Assembly: GCF_900699765.1 (NCBI RefSeq)
Contig: NZ_CAADHO010000005.1
Span: forward strand, 248,001-312,000
Direction of reading: 5' to 3'
Source: Desulfoluna butyratoxydans
GTDB lineage: Bacteria > Desulfobacterota > Desulfobacteria > Desulfobacterales > Desulfolunaceae
Length of the DNA stretch: 64,000 nucleotides
Positions 1-8,337 of this stretch are shown here, one piece after another. The position numbers were made by a program, and so were the translations under genes. Numbering within the stretch: position 1 is the stretch's first letter; each line of letters starts with the position of its first letter. Below the pieces are notes generated by a model, which saw nothing but the letters and a program-made list of their open reading frames with translations, was not told the DNA's origin and searched no databases.

Positions 1-502
1 TCACCTCCTCCTCTTTGCTCAAAAACTCGGTAAAGCTCATCTTTACCTTGGCGCGCAAAGGGTCCCCGTCGGGCTTGAAGAGGGTGTATTCGATCTCCAG
101 GGTATCCAGGCGACCGTAAAACAGGGTGGTGCCCCAGAGAACCTTCACCACGTTGACATCGTGGATGCTGCCCTCGTAGCGGCTCACCACGGTCCGAAGG
201 TTCTTCACCTGGGTCTTGACGTCATCGGCCCCGTCCCCTCCCTCGGGGACCTCCACCACACCGGTGCCGTCCAGGACAATGTCGAAGGAGAGCTTGTCCG
301 GGCTGACCCGGGTAAACTTCTGCTCGCTGCCGATGGCGCCCTGGGCCTGGTCCTCGCTGAAGCAGATCCCCAGGGTCCGTGAAAAACCGGCCGGGTTGAT
401 CATCACCTCAAAGCTGTCGCCCTCGGCCCCCAGCTTGCCCTTGCTCACGGCAACCGTGGTGAGCTTCAGCTTTTTCTTTAGCCCCGTTCCCGATGCCGTC
501 AT
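1..502 (-). CDS. CIS baseplate/tube-associated protein, Afp7/Pvc7-like (CIS_tube domain), partial
   Basis: The frame opens at an ATG at 502 that directly abuts the stop of the upstream DUF5908 gene and runs off the left edge, so only the first 167 residues are seen. The visible part starts MTASGTGLKKKLKLTTVAV and contains VMINPAGFSR, then a beta-rich stretch ending in LEIEYTLFKPDGDPLRAKV. This is the pattern of the CIS_tube domain that precedes a LysM module in Afp7/Pvc7-type proteins, which link the inner tube to the baseplate. Its place straight after the tube and DUF5908 genes matches the afp5-afp6-afp7 order of known injection systems. The LysM part, if present, lies outside the window. 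A missing C-terminal half is an edge effect, not a truncation. Confidence 0.8.
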   Translation of the reverse strand, partial: MTASGTGLKKKLKLTTVAVSKGKLGAEGDSFEVMINPAGFSRTLGICFSEDQAQGAIGSEQKFTRVSPDKLSFDIVLDGTGVVEVPEGGDGADDVKTQVKNLRTVVSRYEGSIHDVNVVKVLWGTTLFYGRLDTLEIEYTLFKPDGDPLRAKVKMSFTEFLSKEEEV

Positions 503-673
503 CTATCGTTCCTTCTGCCTGGCAAGGTAGTCGGCAAGCCGCTCCATGCAGACGGCCACCACCTCCCGCTTCACCTGCTCCATGCCGCTGCAGGAAAGGG
601 ACTCGCGCGGCTCTTTCGCAGGGCTTGAGGAGATGGTGGTCCGCACCACCATCTCGCGAATCTCAACCGCCAT
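503..673 (-). CDS. DUF5908 family small CIS protein (Afp6-like)
   Basis: A 56-aa protein begins MAVEIREMVVRTTI, the typical start of the DUF5908 family found between tube and LysM genes in Afp/PVC-type clusters. The ATG at 673 has a strong ribosome site (AAGGAGG, 5 nt upstream). Its stop codon TAG is followed immediately by the ATG of the next gene, so the two are translationally coupled. The C-terminal half is a charged amphipathic helix rich in Glu, Lys and Arg. The family's biochemical role is not firmly known; it is regarded as a minor structural or assembly component. Confidence 0.8.
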   Translation of the reverse strand: MAVEIREMVVRTTISSSPAKEPRESLSCSGMEQVKREVVAVCMERLADYLARQKER

Positions 674-687
674 GAAAGCCTCCTTTG

Positions 688-1188
688 TCAGACAATGCGA
701 AACATGTGGTTGTAACTCAGCTCGATCTCTTCGATGGCCACCTCGTTACCGGTGGCATTGAAGGGATCCATCTTCCAGTTCACCGGGTAGGCGTTGGCAA
801 AGAACCACCCCCGGGAAGGAAGCCGGTTCTCGTCCAGCAGAAAAACCAGGATGGGCATGGGCACCAGGGCCACATGGCACCCCGACTCGAACACGGACTT
901 GCACCAGATCACCAACGGGGAGGAGGCGTCGGCCACCCCCCGTTTCAGAACGAGCCTGGGGTGCCTGACCCCCTTGGGAAGCCTGTGGACGTAGCGGTTC
1001 TCTCCCCCTTCCACCACCTCTTCGAGCTCCATCTCCGAGCCGATGCCCGACACCTCCTGAAACGAGGTGTCGGTGGCTCCCTGGGTGGCCGAGAAGACCA
1101 CCCGGAAGTGAAATGCCGCCGGCAGGGACCCACCGAGCATTGCGCCAAGGGCAGCGGACATGAGGCCTGCATCCGGTATGGCTACCAT
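688..1188 (-). CDS. Phage-tail-like tube protein (T4 gp19 family), Afp5-like
   Basis: A 166-aa protein with the gp19/Hcp-type tube fold signature: FHFRVVFSATQG near the start, FQEVSGIGSEMELEEV, then FFANAYPVNWKMDPFNATGNEVAIEEIELSYN at the C-terminus (residues about 125-160), the usual closing beta strands of tube proteins. A second tube gene lies just upstream; two tube paralogs are normal in extracellular CIS, one forming the tube and the other an adaptor toward the spike. Start at 1188 is supported by GGGAG 8 nt upstream. It is 14 nt from the DUF5908 gene. Confidence 0.88.
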   Translation of the reverse strand: MVAIPDAGLMSAALGAMLGGSLPAAFHFRVVFSATQGATDTSFQEVSGIGSEMELEEVVEGGENRYVHRLPKGVRHPRLVLKRGVADASSPLVIWCKSVFESGCHVALVPMPILVFLLDENRLPSRGWFFANAYPVNWKMDPFNATGNEVAIEEIELSYNHMFRIV

Positions 1189-1222
1189 GGTACGGACTCC
1201 CTATAGTGTCTGACTGAAGCGA

Positions 1223-1681
1223 TTACGCGTTGGCGATCACCAGGCCCTCATGGGCAATCTCAATGGACTCGATGGCCACTTCGTTGCCGTCGGACTTCAT
1301 GTCCGTGGCCTGGATCTTGGTGGGCCAGGCGTTGGCCAGGGTCCAGACCATGGTGGGGGCCCCGGTCTCATCCAGCAGGCTGATGGTCACCGGAACCCGC
1401 TTGATGGTGTTCATCTTGATCTGGTTGAACCAGTCCCAGAACTTGTTGTCGGACTTGAAGACACCCTTTTTCATGGTCACGTTGCCGCTCTTCTTGATCC
1501 CGGGCATCTTGATGGTGGAGAACTCCGGGCTGTCCCCGTGGCGGTATTCAATGGGTTGTGCCTCGATATCCAGGCCGGAAACTTCCTGAAACGACATCAC
1601 CTCCGAGTCCCATTTCACCTCAAAATGAAACTTTGGCATCGGCCAGACAGTGGTCGATTGTGCGGAACCGTCATCACTCAT
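1223..1681 (-). CDS. Phage-tail-like inner tube protein (T4 gp19 family)
   Basis: This 152-aa protein has the gp19 family layout: PKFHFEVKWDSEVMSFQEVSGLD at the N-terminus, PGIKKSGNVTMKKGVFK in the middle and GNEVAIESIEIAHEGL at the end. It probably forms the rigid inner tube that the sheath drives out. The ATG at 1681 has a full AAAGGAGG site 9 nt upstream. It sits 72 nt downstream of the sheath gene, a fixed order in CIS operons, and is a paralog of the next gene. Length is normal for the family. Confidence 0.9.
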   Translation of the reverse strand: MSDDGSAQSTTVWPMPKFHFEVKWDSEVMSFQEVSGLDIEAQPIEYRHGDSPEFSTIKMPGIKKSGNVTMKKGVFKSDNKFWDWFNQIKMNTIKRVPVTISLLDETGAPTMVWTLANAWPTKIQATDMKSDGNEVAIESIEIAHEGLVIANA

Positions 1682-1753
1682 GGCATCATTCCTCCTTTAA
1701 GGATTGTTGTCATCACAGCTGGATAAGCTGTCTTACAGCATCGCAGGGCCCTG

Positions 1754-3343
1754 TCAAGACTTTTGCATCTGCTGCTGGAAGGTGATCTCGATGAACTCCG
1801 CGGGTCGGGAGACAGCCACGAGAACCGTCACGCGAAGGATCCCCTCAAGGATGTCTTCCGGCGTCATGGTCTCCCCCAGCCCCACATGGACGCTGAAGGC
1901 ATCCGAAGGCACGGCCCCGGCCAGCCCGCCGCGTTTCCAGATGCCGGTCAGGAAGTTGGCGATCATGCTCTTGACCGTCACCCAGGTGTTGGCGTCGTTG
2001 GGCTCGAACACATAGGCCTTGCTGGCCAGGCGGATGGACTCTTCCAGCATGATCATGGTGCGGCGCACGTTGATGTAGCGCCAGTCCAGGCTGTTGCCGT
2101 CCAGGGTCCGCGCACCCCAGCAGAGGACACCTTCGCCGATAAAGGACCGGATGGCGTTGATGGACTTGCCGCTTGTGGGAACGTTAAGGTCTTCCTGATC
2201 GTCGTGGGTGATGTTGACGGACGGGGCAACCACCGCGCTGAGGCTCACGTTGGCCGGGGCTTTCCAGACACCCCTGGCATTGTCCACCATGGTGTAGACC
2301 CCGGCCATGGCCGCCGAAGGGGGCAGGCGGTTCAGCTTGGCCTTGAGCTCCTTGCAGATGGTCTTGAACAGGGGGCTGACCTGCACCAGGGTTTTGTTAA
2401 GGAGCTCTTTTTCATCCTCGGGCAGGGAGGTGTCCGTCATCTTCTCAAGGGTCTCTTTGAGCTGGGCCTTCTTGGGGTCGTCCCCTGCGTCTTCCCCCAG
2501 GCCGAGTTCGTCGGAGATCAGCGTCTTGACCATGTCCGTGTTGCCGATGCTCTCGTAGTTCAGCTCCTTGTCCTGGACGATGGAGGTATCCACCCAGGGG
2601 TAGTAGGCCGCCGCAAAATCAAGGTAGTTGATGCCCAGGGCGTTTCGGAAGTTGTCGACACAGTCGCCGGAAGGGTCCTGGCGGTCCTTGAAACCGTCGT
2701 ACACATCGAGGATGGCCACGCGGTTCCGCATCTTGCCGCCACAGTGCTGAAGGGCCGCCTGCTGGACGCCGGTGCAGTCGGCTGACTCAAGAAGCACCGC
2801 CTCGGGCACCACCACCATGGTGGGCTCCTGCTCCTTGATGAGCTCTTCGATGCCCTTTTTAAAACGATCCGCCTCGACGGGCGCCTTGTAGTCCCCCACG
2901 GAGACGATGTAACAGGGACCGCCGCCGTTCTGGAAAAAGAGGCGCATGGAGTCGTAGAGGATGTAGCGCCCCTCGGACTGCTCCAGGGTGTAGGCTTTGT
3001 CCTTGAAGGTGAAATCCGATTCCGCCGGTGCGGCCGGTGCAGCGCCCCCCTCGGCCGGAGCCGCGGCAGCCCCTTCCCCGCCTTCAGGGGGTGTTGCCGC
3101 CTCGCCACCGCCCCCCGCAGCCTCTGCCAGGGTGAACTTGGGGGAAGGCCCCCCGCCGAAAAAGCTGTGGAACTCCGCCATGGAGGTGATGCGCCACGCC
3201 TTTCCGGCAAGGGATTTCCCACCGTTCACCGCCATCTCCGTATGGCCGATAAAGGCCGGTACGGCTGTAGCCACTTCCACAACCGAATTTGGAAACGCAC
3301 TTTTTTCGACAATGTAGACACCCGGTGTCTTCATTTGACCCAT
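1754..3343 (-). CDS. Contractile tail sheath protein
   Basis: A 529-aa sheath protein. The N-terminus MGQMKTPGVYIVEK is the canonical sheath opening, and the C-terminal domain (about residues 370-525) contains GVYTMVDNARGVWKAPAN, then SINAIRSFIGEGVLCWGARTLDG and WRYINVRRTMIMLEESI, all typical of phage/CIS sheaths. An odd feature is a Gly/Ala/Pro/Glu-rich insertion around residues 75-115 that looks disordered, probably displayed on the sheath surface. Start 3343 is chosen over 3349 because GGGAGGTG lies just upstream, overlapping the previous stop. The protein would polymerise around the tube and contract on firing. Confidence 0.93.
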   Translation of the reverse strand: MGQMKTPGVYIVEKSAFPNSVVEVATAVPAFIGHTEMAVNGGKSLAGKAWRITSMAEFHSFFGGGPSPKFTLAEAAGGGGEAATPPEGGEGAAAAPAEGGAAPAAPAESDFTFKDKAYTLEQSEGRYILYDSMRLFFQNGGGPCYIVSVGDYKAPVEADRFKKGIEELIKEQEPTMVVVPEAVLLESADCTGVQQAALQHCGGKMRNRVAILDVYDGFKDRQDPSGDCVDNFRNALGINYLDFAAAYYPWVDTSIVQDKELNYESIGNTDMVKTLISDELGLGEDAGDDPKKAQLKETLEKMTDTSLPEDEKELLNKTLVQVSPLFKTICKELKAKLNRLPPSAAMAGVYTMVDNARGVWKAPANVSLSAVVAPSVNITHDDQEDLNVPTSGKSINAIRSFIGEGVLCWGARTLDGNSLDWRYINVRRTMIMLEESIRLASKAYVFEPNDANTWVTVKSMIANFLTGIWKRGGLAGAVPSDAFSVHVGLGETMTPEDILEGILRVTVLVAVSRPAEFIEITFQQQMQKS

Positions 3344-3345
3344 GT

Positions 3346-4215
3346 TCACCTCCCGTAGACGTAGTTATTAACGAAAATATCCGAAACATACACCTTTCCG
3401 CTGTCCAAAGCCATACAATGCAGAGGGTCCGACGGGGCATTGGGCAACGCCTTCACAAGGGTCCGGGACCGACCGCCCCCGGTGCACGTCAGTTGAAACC
3501 GAGCCTCCCCTTGCCGGTGAAGCCCGAGGGGGCGATCCGATACAAAGCGGGCGTAATACGGATGCCCCCGCGTCCTTAAGCCCCCTGCCAGGCCGAAGGA
3601 GACGCTCCCGCTGCGATCGTCGATACGCAGGTCCTCTGGGTTTCCGTCACAGGGAATGAAGTAACGCCAGAAGGTCTTTCGATTCTTAAAAACAAACCGG
3701 CACGCCTGCGGGCTTCCCTCCAGGGCACCCTGCAACGCCTCCCGCCCTTTTTCGCCCCGGCACGCCAGGTGCACCAGGCCCGCGGGTGTGGTTGCCAGCT
3801 CCGCCCCCGAACAGGTGCCGTCCGCCGTCAAGGCGGCCCCTTCGGCAAGGGACTCCGATGACGCCGGGCTCCGGGTGAACAGTAAAGGGTCGAGATCGCC
3901 GTCGGTGTTGGCGCCCATGAGAAACCACCCGTCGGGCACCTCGGGAAAGGCTGTGTAGTTCCAGAAATCCTCCCCGGCGGGGCGCACCAGGATCGTCAGC
4001 TCCAAGGGCTCCACCGTGTCGTCGGTGAAGGCGTTGAGCTTGGGAAGGTCCCTGGGGTCAAAGCAGACCCGAAGCCCGCTCTCCCGGGGAAAAAACCGAA
4101 GGCCCGCCTTGTCCGCGATGTACCGGCAGCTCCTGGTGGGGACAAAACACACTCCGGCCCCGCCCCCCTTTCCGAAATAGGGGTGCTCCCCTTCAAGGAG
4201 AAACAGTGTCTTCAC
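3346..4215 (-). CDS. Conserved-looking CIS-associated protein of unknown function (289 aa)
   Basis: I do not recognise the family. It starts with GTG at 4215, overlapping the stop of the DUF4255 gene (GTGA) with GAGGAGG upstream, and its own stop is 3 nt before the sheath ATG, so all three genes are translationally coupled. There is no signal peptide or membrane helix. The composition is rich in Gly and aromatic residues with many predicted beta strands (for example FWNYTAFPEVPDGWFLMGAN and FVFKNRKTFWRYFIP). Its position between the Pvc16-like gene and the sheath argues for a structural part, perhaps a surface or collar protein, but this is inference. Confidence 0.7.
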   Translation of the reverse strand: MKTLFLLEGEHPYFGKGGGAGVCFVPTRSCRYIADKAGLRFFPRESGLRVCFDPRDLPKLNAFTDDTVEPLELTILVRPAGEDFWNYTAFPEVPDGWFLMGANTDGDLDPLLFTRSPASSESLAEGAALTADGTCSGAELATTPAGLVHLACRGEKGREALQGALEGSPQACRFVFKNRKTFWRYFIPCDGNPEDLRIDDRSGSVSFGLAGGLRTRGHPYYARFVSDRPLGLHRQGEARFQLTCTGGGRSRTLVKALPNAPSDPLHCMALDSGKVYVSDIFVNNYVYGR

Positions 4216-4793
4216 GGGGACCTCCTCACCGACGGGTCCGTACCGGACAGTTCGGTCACCTGCTTGCCGATGCCCCTGGAGTCCAGGGTGATGATGCGCA
4301 TTTTATAGACAATGGAGGGCAGGTACCTGCCGCTCACCACCGACCACAGACTGCTCAGGTCCCGCAAGTTGAGGTTCTCGATGTCCATGACGATCTTTTC
4401 GATGTCGCCCTCCAGGTCCGGTGAATTTTCCCGGGTAAAGACGGGGTTCCCCTGGAAAAAAAGGGCGGCGTAGGAGATGAACTTCAAGGCTTCGGCGTAG
4501 TTGCTGCCGGGGAAATAAGCGGAGACAAGGAGATAGGCGTTGAGGTGAATGGGCGGGAACCCGATGCTGGTCAGCCCCGTCTCCCTGGAGCTTTCACGGA
4601 TAAAGGCCGCAGGGACCTGCTCCTTCTCGAGGTTGACCAGGCTCACCACCAGCTTGTTGTGGATCTGGGTTTCAACGGCTCCGTCCTGGTCCAGGATGCC
4701 GGACATGACCGCCACATCCTGGGGGAGGTCAAAACGCCCCCTTAAGTACCTGTTCAGCGAAGCCGTGATGTGCTGCATGGCATGGTGAAGCAT
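4212..4793 (-). CDS. DUF4255 / Pvc16-type CIS tail terminator or cap protein
   Basis: A 193-aa protein starting MLHHAMQHITASLNRYL, with VVSLVNLEKEQ and HLNAYLLVSAYF, the hallmark pattern of DUF4255 (N-terminal domain of Pvc16/Afp16). Known members cap the sheath-tube and set or stabilise particle length. Start 4793 has AAAAGGGG 5 nt upstream. It overlaps the next gene by 4 nt and is 13 nt from the small membrane protein upstream. In afp clusters this family is usually either first or last among the structural genes; here it precedes the sheath. Confidence 0.85.
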   Translation of the reverse strand: MLHHAMQHITASLNRYLRGRFDLPQDVAVMSGILDQDGAVETQIHNKLVVSLVNLEKEQVPAAFIRESSRETGLTSIGFPPIHLNAYLLVSAYFPGSNYAEALKFISYAALFFQGNPVFTRENSPDLEGDIEKIVMDIENLNLRDLSSLWSVVSGRYLPSIVYKMRIITLDSRGIGKQVTELSGTDPSVRRSP

Positions 4794-4805
4794 GCTATCC
4801 CCTTT

Positions 4806-4973
4806 TCAGGTACCGCAGAACCGTTGACGCACAACCGCTGCTGCAAGAAAGATCCCCAGAAGGCTTCCGTAGGTCACCACACCGTAAACCCCGAGAAAAA
4901 CGGAGACACACCCCCCGAGGATGAGCCAGGATAAGGCGTGACCCAGAAGCGATGAGTTAAATGATGAGTTCAT
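4806..4973 (-). CDS. Small hydrophobic membrane protein in CIS operon (55 aa)
   Basis: The start at 4973 (MNSSFNSSLLGHALSW) is preferred over an upstream ATG at 5006 because AAGGGAGC lies at the correct distance. Residues about 12-47 form one long or two short hydrophobic segments (LILGGCVSVFLGVYGVV and SLLGIFLAAAVV), ending RQRFCGT. There are no recognisable domains. Its size, two close membrane spans and location next to lysozyme and tail genes would fit a holin or membrane anchor, but nothing in the sequence proves this. Confidence 0.6.
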   Translation of the reverse strand: MNSSFNSSLLGHALSWLILGGCVSVFLGVYGVVTYGSLLGIFLAAAVVRQRFCGT

Positions 4974-5012
4974 GGAAGCTCCCTTGCGGTTGAAATGCGG
5001 ATTCATGGGTGT

Positions 5013-6509
5013 TCAACAGAAGAACAGGGTCTCGATTTCAAAGGGGGTGGTGGCCCTCTGAAGGGCACGGTTCCTCACCTTGAGGCGAGCAACCTGATCC
5101 GAATAATAGTACCCGCCGCCTCTCTTGCCCTTGGGGACCCAGAACTCGGCGATCTCATCAAGGAGGTGAAACTGGGACGGCATGCAGGCCGAGAGCTTGT
5201 CAAAGGGCAGCACCTTCATCCTGTTGCCCGGGGTCTGGAGCCGTTGAAACAGGTGGGCAAACACCGCCTTGGCCGCGCAGTTCCATTTGACAAAAGGCAG
5301 CTCCGTAAACTCACGGACAGCCATTTCCCTGCCGCCTGCGCTCTTGACCTGATCCGCCCAGGCATCCCGGGTGGCGTCATACACCGCCATGTCCACACGG
5401 ATACCCGGAGCCACCGTGTCGGCCACCAGCCGCTTCCACCGCTCTTCCGATGCCCGGAACCAGATGTCCGCCGCCATGTTCATCCCGGTGCCGTAAAGGT
5501 CACGGTCACACGGGTCGTGATCCGACGGGCTGATGACCTTTTTCACCCCGTTAAAAAACGAAGCGTCCCGGTCATAGGCCTCGTCCGCCTCACCCTCGGA
5601 GGCGAGGAAGGCAAAGCGATCTCCGCTCCGCACGGCGCGCAGGGCGCGCACCATCTCCATAAAACAGGCCAGAAAAATCTCGGGGTTGTTCCGGTTGGTA
5701 TCCGCAAGGCCGTCGGCCCAGCAGGGATAGAACTCATAGGCGATGGAGGAGATGTCCGGAAGGTGCCCCATGTGACAATGCCCAAGGCGGGTGGCGTCTG
5801 TGGGGGCATCGGAGTAGGCTGTCAACGGGGAGTCCGGGACCTGTTCCACCCGCCAGGGCCAGGCGATCTCCCTGTAACTCTTCCCCCGAGGTATCCAGCG
5901 CCGCCCCTTCCAGCGCCCCTTGTTGGTGAAGGAGCCGGTGTTTCGCCAGATGCCCTGGCTCGGGGCGTTGAGCTCCGAGGAGGCGCACCCGGCAAAATCC
6001 TGATGAGCGTAGGTGTCTGCAAACACATGCATGCAGATCCCCACCAGCATCAGGGCAAGGCGCCGGTCCACGGCTGCAAGTTCGCCGTACCGGGCCACGG
6101 CAAAGTTCACAAGTTCCCGGGCCGCTTCGCTTCCGGGGCGGCACAGGCAGTCCAGGGACTCCCCCGCCCTGCCCCTGCGGACCGTCACCGGGTCGAGGTT
6201 GCTTGGGGTGTTGCCCGGCAGGTAATGAAAGGGCATCCAGATCTGGCGGGTTTCATCGGATTCAAAGGCCCCGGCCCAGGCCGAAATGTCTTCCACCGCC
6301 GTGATGATGGGGGTAAAGACATACCCGCCCCTGGAGAGCACCCACACCTGCCTGGGGCAGCGATGGAGGGGGGCAGGCTTGTGGGTGACGCTCTCGGTGC
6401 AGTCATCCACGAACTGCGCCGCCGTGGCGATGGTCAGCGCCTCGGCCCCGGAAAAACCGGCCTGTGCAGCTGCCGTAAACGTCCCGAAAAAATGAAAGTC
6501 TCGATCCAC
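5013..6509 (-). CDS. DUF6765 family protein, putative metal-dependent (PLC/P1-nuclease-like) hydrolase
   Basis: The GTG start at 6509 follows AAGGAGG and gives VDRDFHFFGTFTAAAQAG, the typical DUF6765 opening (W/M-DFHYY-GT). Downstream are AQFVDDCT, MPFHYLPG and the histidine/aspartate motif CMHVFADTYAHQDFAG, which resembles the metal-binding helices of zinc-dependent phospholipase C / P1 nuclease folds. The product is about 498 aa with no signal peptide. Its position beside the lysozyme gene within the CIS operon suggests a cargo or effector, but the substrate is unknown. The 42 residues encoded upstream of the GTG are arginine-rich and look non-coding. Confidence 0.75.
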   Translation of the reverse strand: MDRDFHFFGTFTAAAQAGFSGAEALTIATAAQFVDDCTESVTHKPAPLHRCPRQVWVLSRGGYVFTPIITAVEDISAWAGAFESDETRQIWMPFHYLPGNTPSNLDPVTVRRGRAGESLDCLCRPGSEAARELVNFAVARYGELAAVDRRLALMLVGICMHVFADTYAHQDFAGCASSELNAPSQGIWRNTGSFTNKGRWKGRRWIPRGKSYREIAWPWRVEQVPDSPLTAYSDAPTDATRLGHCHMGHLPDISSIAYEFYPCWADGLADTNRNNPEIFLACFMEMVRALRAVRSGDRFAFLASEGEADEAYDRDASFFNGVKKVISPSDHDPCDRDLYGTGMNMAADIWFRASEERWKRLVADTVAPGIRVDMAVYDATRDAWADQVKSAGGREMAVREFTELPFVKWNCAAKAVFAHLFQRLQTPGNRMKVLPFDKLSACMPSQFHLLDEIAEFWVPKGKRGGGYYYSDQVARLKVRNRALQRATTPFEIETLFFC

Positions 6510-6670
6510 CACAGGCCTCCTTGAAAATGGACGGGAGAACGGGGCATGGCGTGCCCTCGAACGCCATGGGCCACCCACATTGCTGCAGGCGACATACCCC
6601 CGCCCTCCCGACAGGGTAAAGCGTGATCTGTCCGTCATGATCCGGTGTCACACCGGGGCGCCGCCACCTA

Positions 6671-7471
6671 TTACAGGTGGGACCGAATCAGTTCCGCCTC
6701 CATGCGCCTGCGCTTCCGGATCCCCTCCAAGGGGTGGTCCTGCTGCATGGCCCCCACCACATCGGCCACCTTTGCCCAGTTTTTCTCCCTGATGGGCTGT
6801 CGCAATACCTCCAGGCCTTTGTTGTAGGGCCCCCTGTTGTAGGCCAGGGAGAGCATCACCGTCTGGACCGGGGGGAAGGTGTCCTTATCGGCCAGGGTCT
6901 CGAATCGCCCGGCAATCTTTTTCCAATAGGGGTCGGCCGCATAGGGGAAGATGACGTCGGACTGCTCCCGGCTCACCCGGATGCCCTGGAGCACGGGGTC
7001 GGCCGCCAGGGCCTTCTTGGCCGCCTCGCCCTTTATCCCGGCCACGGCTTTAACGGCGTTGAGCTGCTCCCTGGAAAACAGCTTCCCGTAGAGTTTTTCC
7101 ACCAGTGCCAGCTCGGCGTACCCCAGGTCGATGCCCGGGTCCAGGGTCACCCCGGACTCACCGCCGGGCCAGTAGGCTTTCCCGGCATAGCCTTCCCGGG
7201 CATGGACCCATGCCGCGTCCCCGCGGAAGCCCCGCAACACGCCGCCATCCTCCCCAAGGGCCTTCCAGGTTGCCGCATCCGTCACGCCGGTGACGGGAAG
7301 CCCCCGGTCCGCCTGAAACCGCTTCAGGGCGTCTTCGGTGCCCCTGCCGAACAGGCCGTCGGCGGTCACAGGGTAGCCGGCCTTGACCAAAGCTTGCTGC
7401 AACACTTTCACATCCGGTCGCAACTCCGGAGATTGACGGGCAAAGCCATCCCCTTGTTTCAAAATCTTCAT
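6671..7471 (-). CDS. Peptidoglycan-binding domain plus pesticin-like lysozyme
   Basis: A 266-aa two-domain protein. Residues about 15-75 are a PG_binding_1 repeat (DVKVLQQALVKAGYPVTADGLFGRGTEDALKRFQ). Residues about 88-260 resemble the pesticin/T4-lysozyme fold: VHAREGYAGKAYWPGGESGVTLDPGIDLGY supplies a candidate catalytic Glu and a Thr-Asp pair, and SLAYNRGP is a conserved C-terminal element. There is no signal peptide, so export would need cell lysis, a holin, or loading into the CIS. The ATG at 7471 has GGGAGG 6 nt upstream. Within a CIS operon it may serve either as cargo or for particle release. Confidence 0.85.
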   Translation of the reverse strand: MKILKQGDGFARQSPELRPDVKVLQQALVKAGYPVTADGLFGRGTEDALKRFQADRGLPVTGVTDAATWKALGEDGGVLRGFRGDAAWVHAREGYAGKAYWPGGESGVTLDPGIDLGYAELALVEKLYGKLFSREQLNAVKAVAGIKGEAAKKALAADPVLQGIRVSREQSDVIFPYAADPYWKKIAGRFETLADKDTFPPVQTVMLSLAYNRGPYNKGLEVLRQPIREKNWAKVADVVGAMQQDHPLEGIRKRRRMEAELIRSHL

Positions 7472-7559
7472 GGTGATCCTCCCTGCTGGTGTTAACGTCG
7501 GTTACCGTTGCGCAGAAATGCAATTCACGGTTTTCTGCTCGCCTTCCCCACCCTCCGGG

Positions 7560-8315
7560 TCAGCCCCACCGCCGGTCCTCGCCTGCGAGATCCCCCAACA
7601 CAGCCGACCAGACCAGCAGCAACGGGTCCCGCCGGTAATCGGCCTCAAAAAAGGAACGATCCGGGCAGGAAACCCTCGCCTCGCGCCCCCAGGGGTTCCA
7701 ACCTTGCGTCGAGATACGGGCCACCTGATGATGTGCGTCGTCAAGGACCCAGAATCGCCCCTGGACCCCGGGCACTTTGCGGAACCCCTGGAGGTCGGAG
7801 ACCAGCTCCGCCACCAGGTCAAGGATCCGGTCTGCGGGGCCGGGGGCGAGCCGTTTCACCATCTTCTCCAGCTGGCGCTCGGACATCACGCATACCAGCC
7901 TGCGCCCTCCGGTGCTGTGCACCCCCAGGGCGGAGAAAAACTCGTGGAGCCTGCACGGGGGTTTTTTCAGGAGACGATCCACCCACCGCCTCAGGGCGTA
8001 TCCCTCCTCCACGGTTGTGAAGGTCTCCGAAAACAGGAGCTGAAGGGCATCGGAGGCACAGCTGACCCGCGGAGCCCCGTGCCGATGAAAAGGGGCCTGC
8101 CCCTTGAGAACCTCCTTGAGGGACCGGTGCCAGCTGTGGTGCCCCGGAAACCATTCGCACAGAAGAGTCAGGACCTCCAACGCCCCCGGGGACCGGTGGA
8201 GATGCCACCGTTCGACCCAGTCCATGCACTCCCGCAGGCAGGGATCCCTGCACAGGGCCTCCATGACGGCCGCCTCGTGCTTTCTGCTGCGGCCCGACCG
8301 CCGCGCGCCCCCCAT
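7560..8315 (-). CDS. Unknown protein of CIS/R-body operon (about 251 aa)
   Basis: I do not recognise this family. The frame from 8315 begins MGGARRSGRSRKHEAAV, 22 nt after the preceding stop; an alternative ATG at 8264 (MEALCRDPCLRECMDWV) has a better ribosome site (GAGG) and may be the true start. The protein is Trp-, His- and Arg-rich, predicted mostly helical, with no membrane segment (motifs LLCEWFPGHHSWHRSL and RFWVLDDAHHQVARIS). It lies between the 710-aa unknown and the lysozyme, in the same operon. Confidence 0.65.
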   Translation of the reverse strand: MGGARRSGRSRKHEAAVMEALCRDPCLRECMDWVERWHLHRSPGALEVLTLLCEWFPGHHSWHRSLKEVLKGQAPFHRHGAPRVSCASDALQLLFSETFTTVEEGYALRRWVDRLLKKPPCRLHEFFSALGVHSTGGRRLVCVMSERQLEKMVKRLAPGPADRILDLVAELVSDLQGFRKVPGVQGRFWVLDDAHHQVARISTQGWNPWGREARVSCPDRSFFEADYRRDPLLLVWSAVLGDLAGEDRRWG

Positions 8316-8337
8316 CAGATGCCGGGCCGTGGCCCGG

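Noticed and set aside
1763..2785. 340-aa open frame on the plus strand
   Set aside because: Antisense of the sheath gene; His/Gly/Val-rich composition typical of shadow frames.
1..4793. Type VI secretion system
   Set aside because: The sheath is a single phage-type protein with gp19-type tubes and DUF4255/DUF5908 partners; there is no TssB/TssC pair and no TssJLM membrane complex in view.
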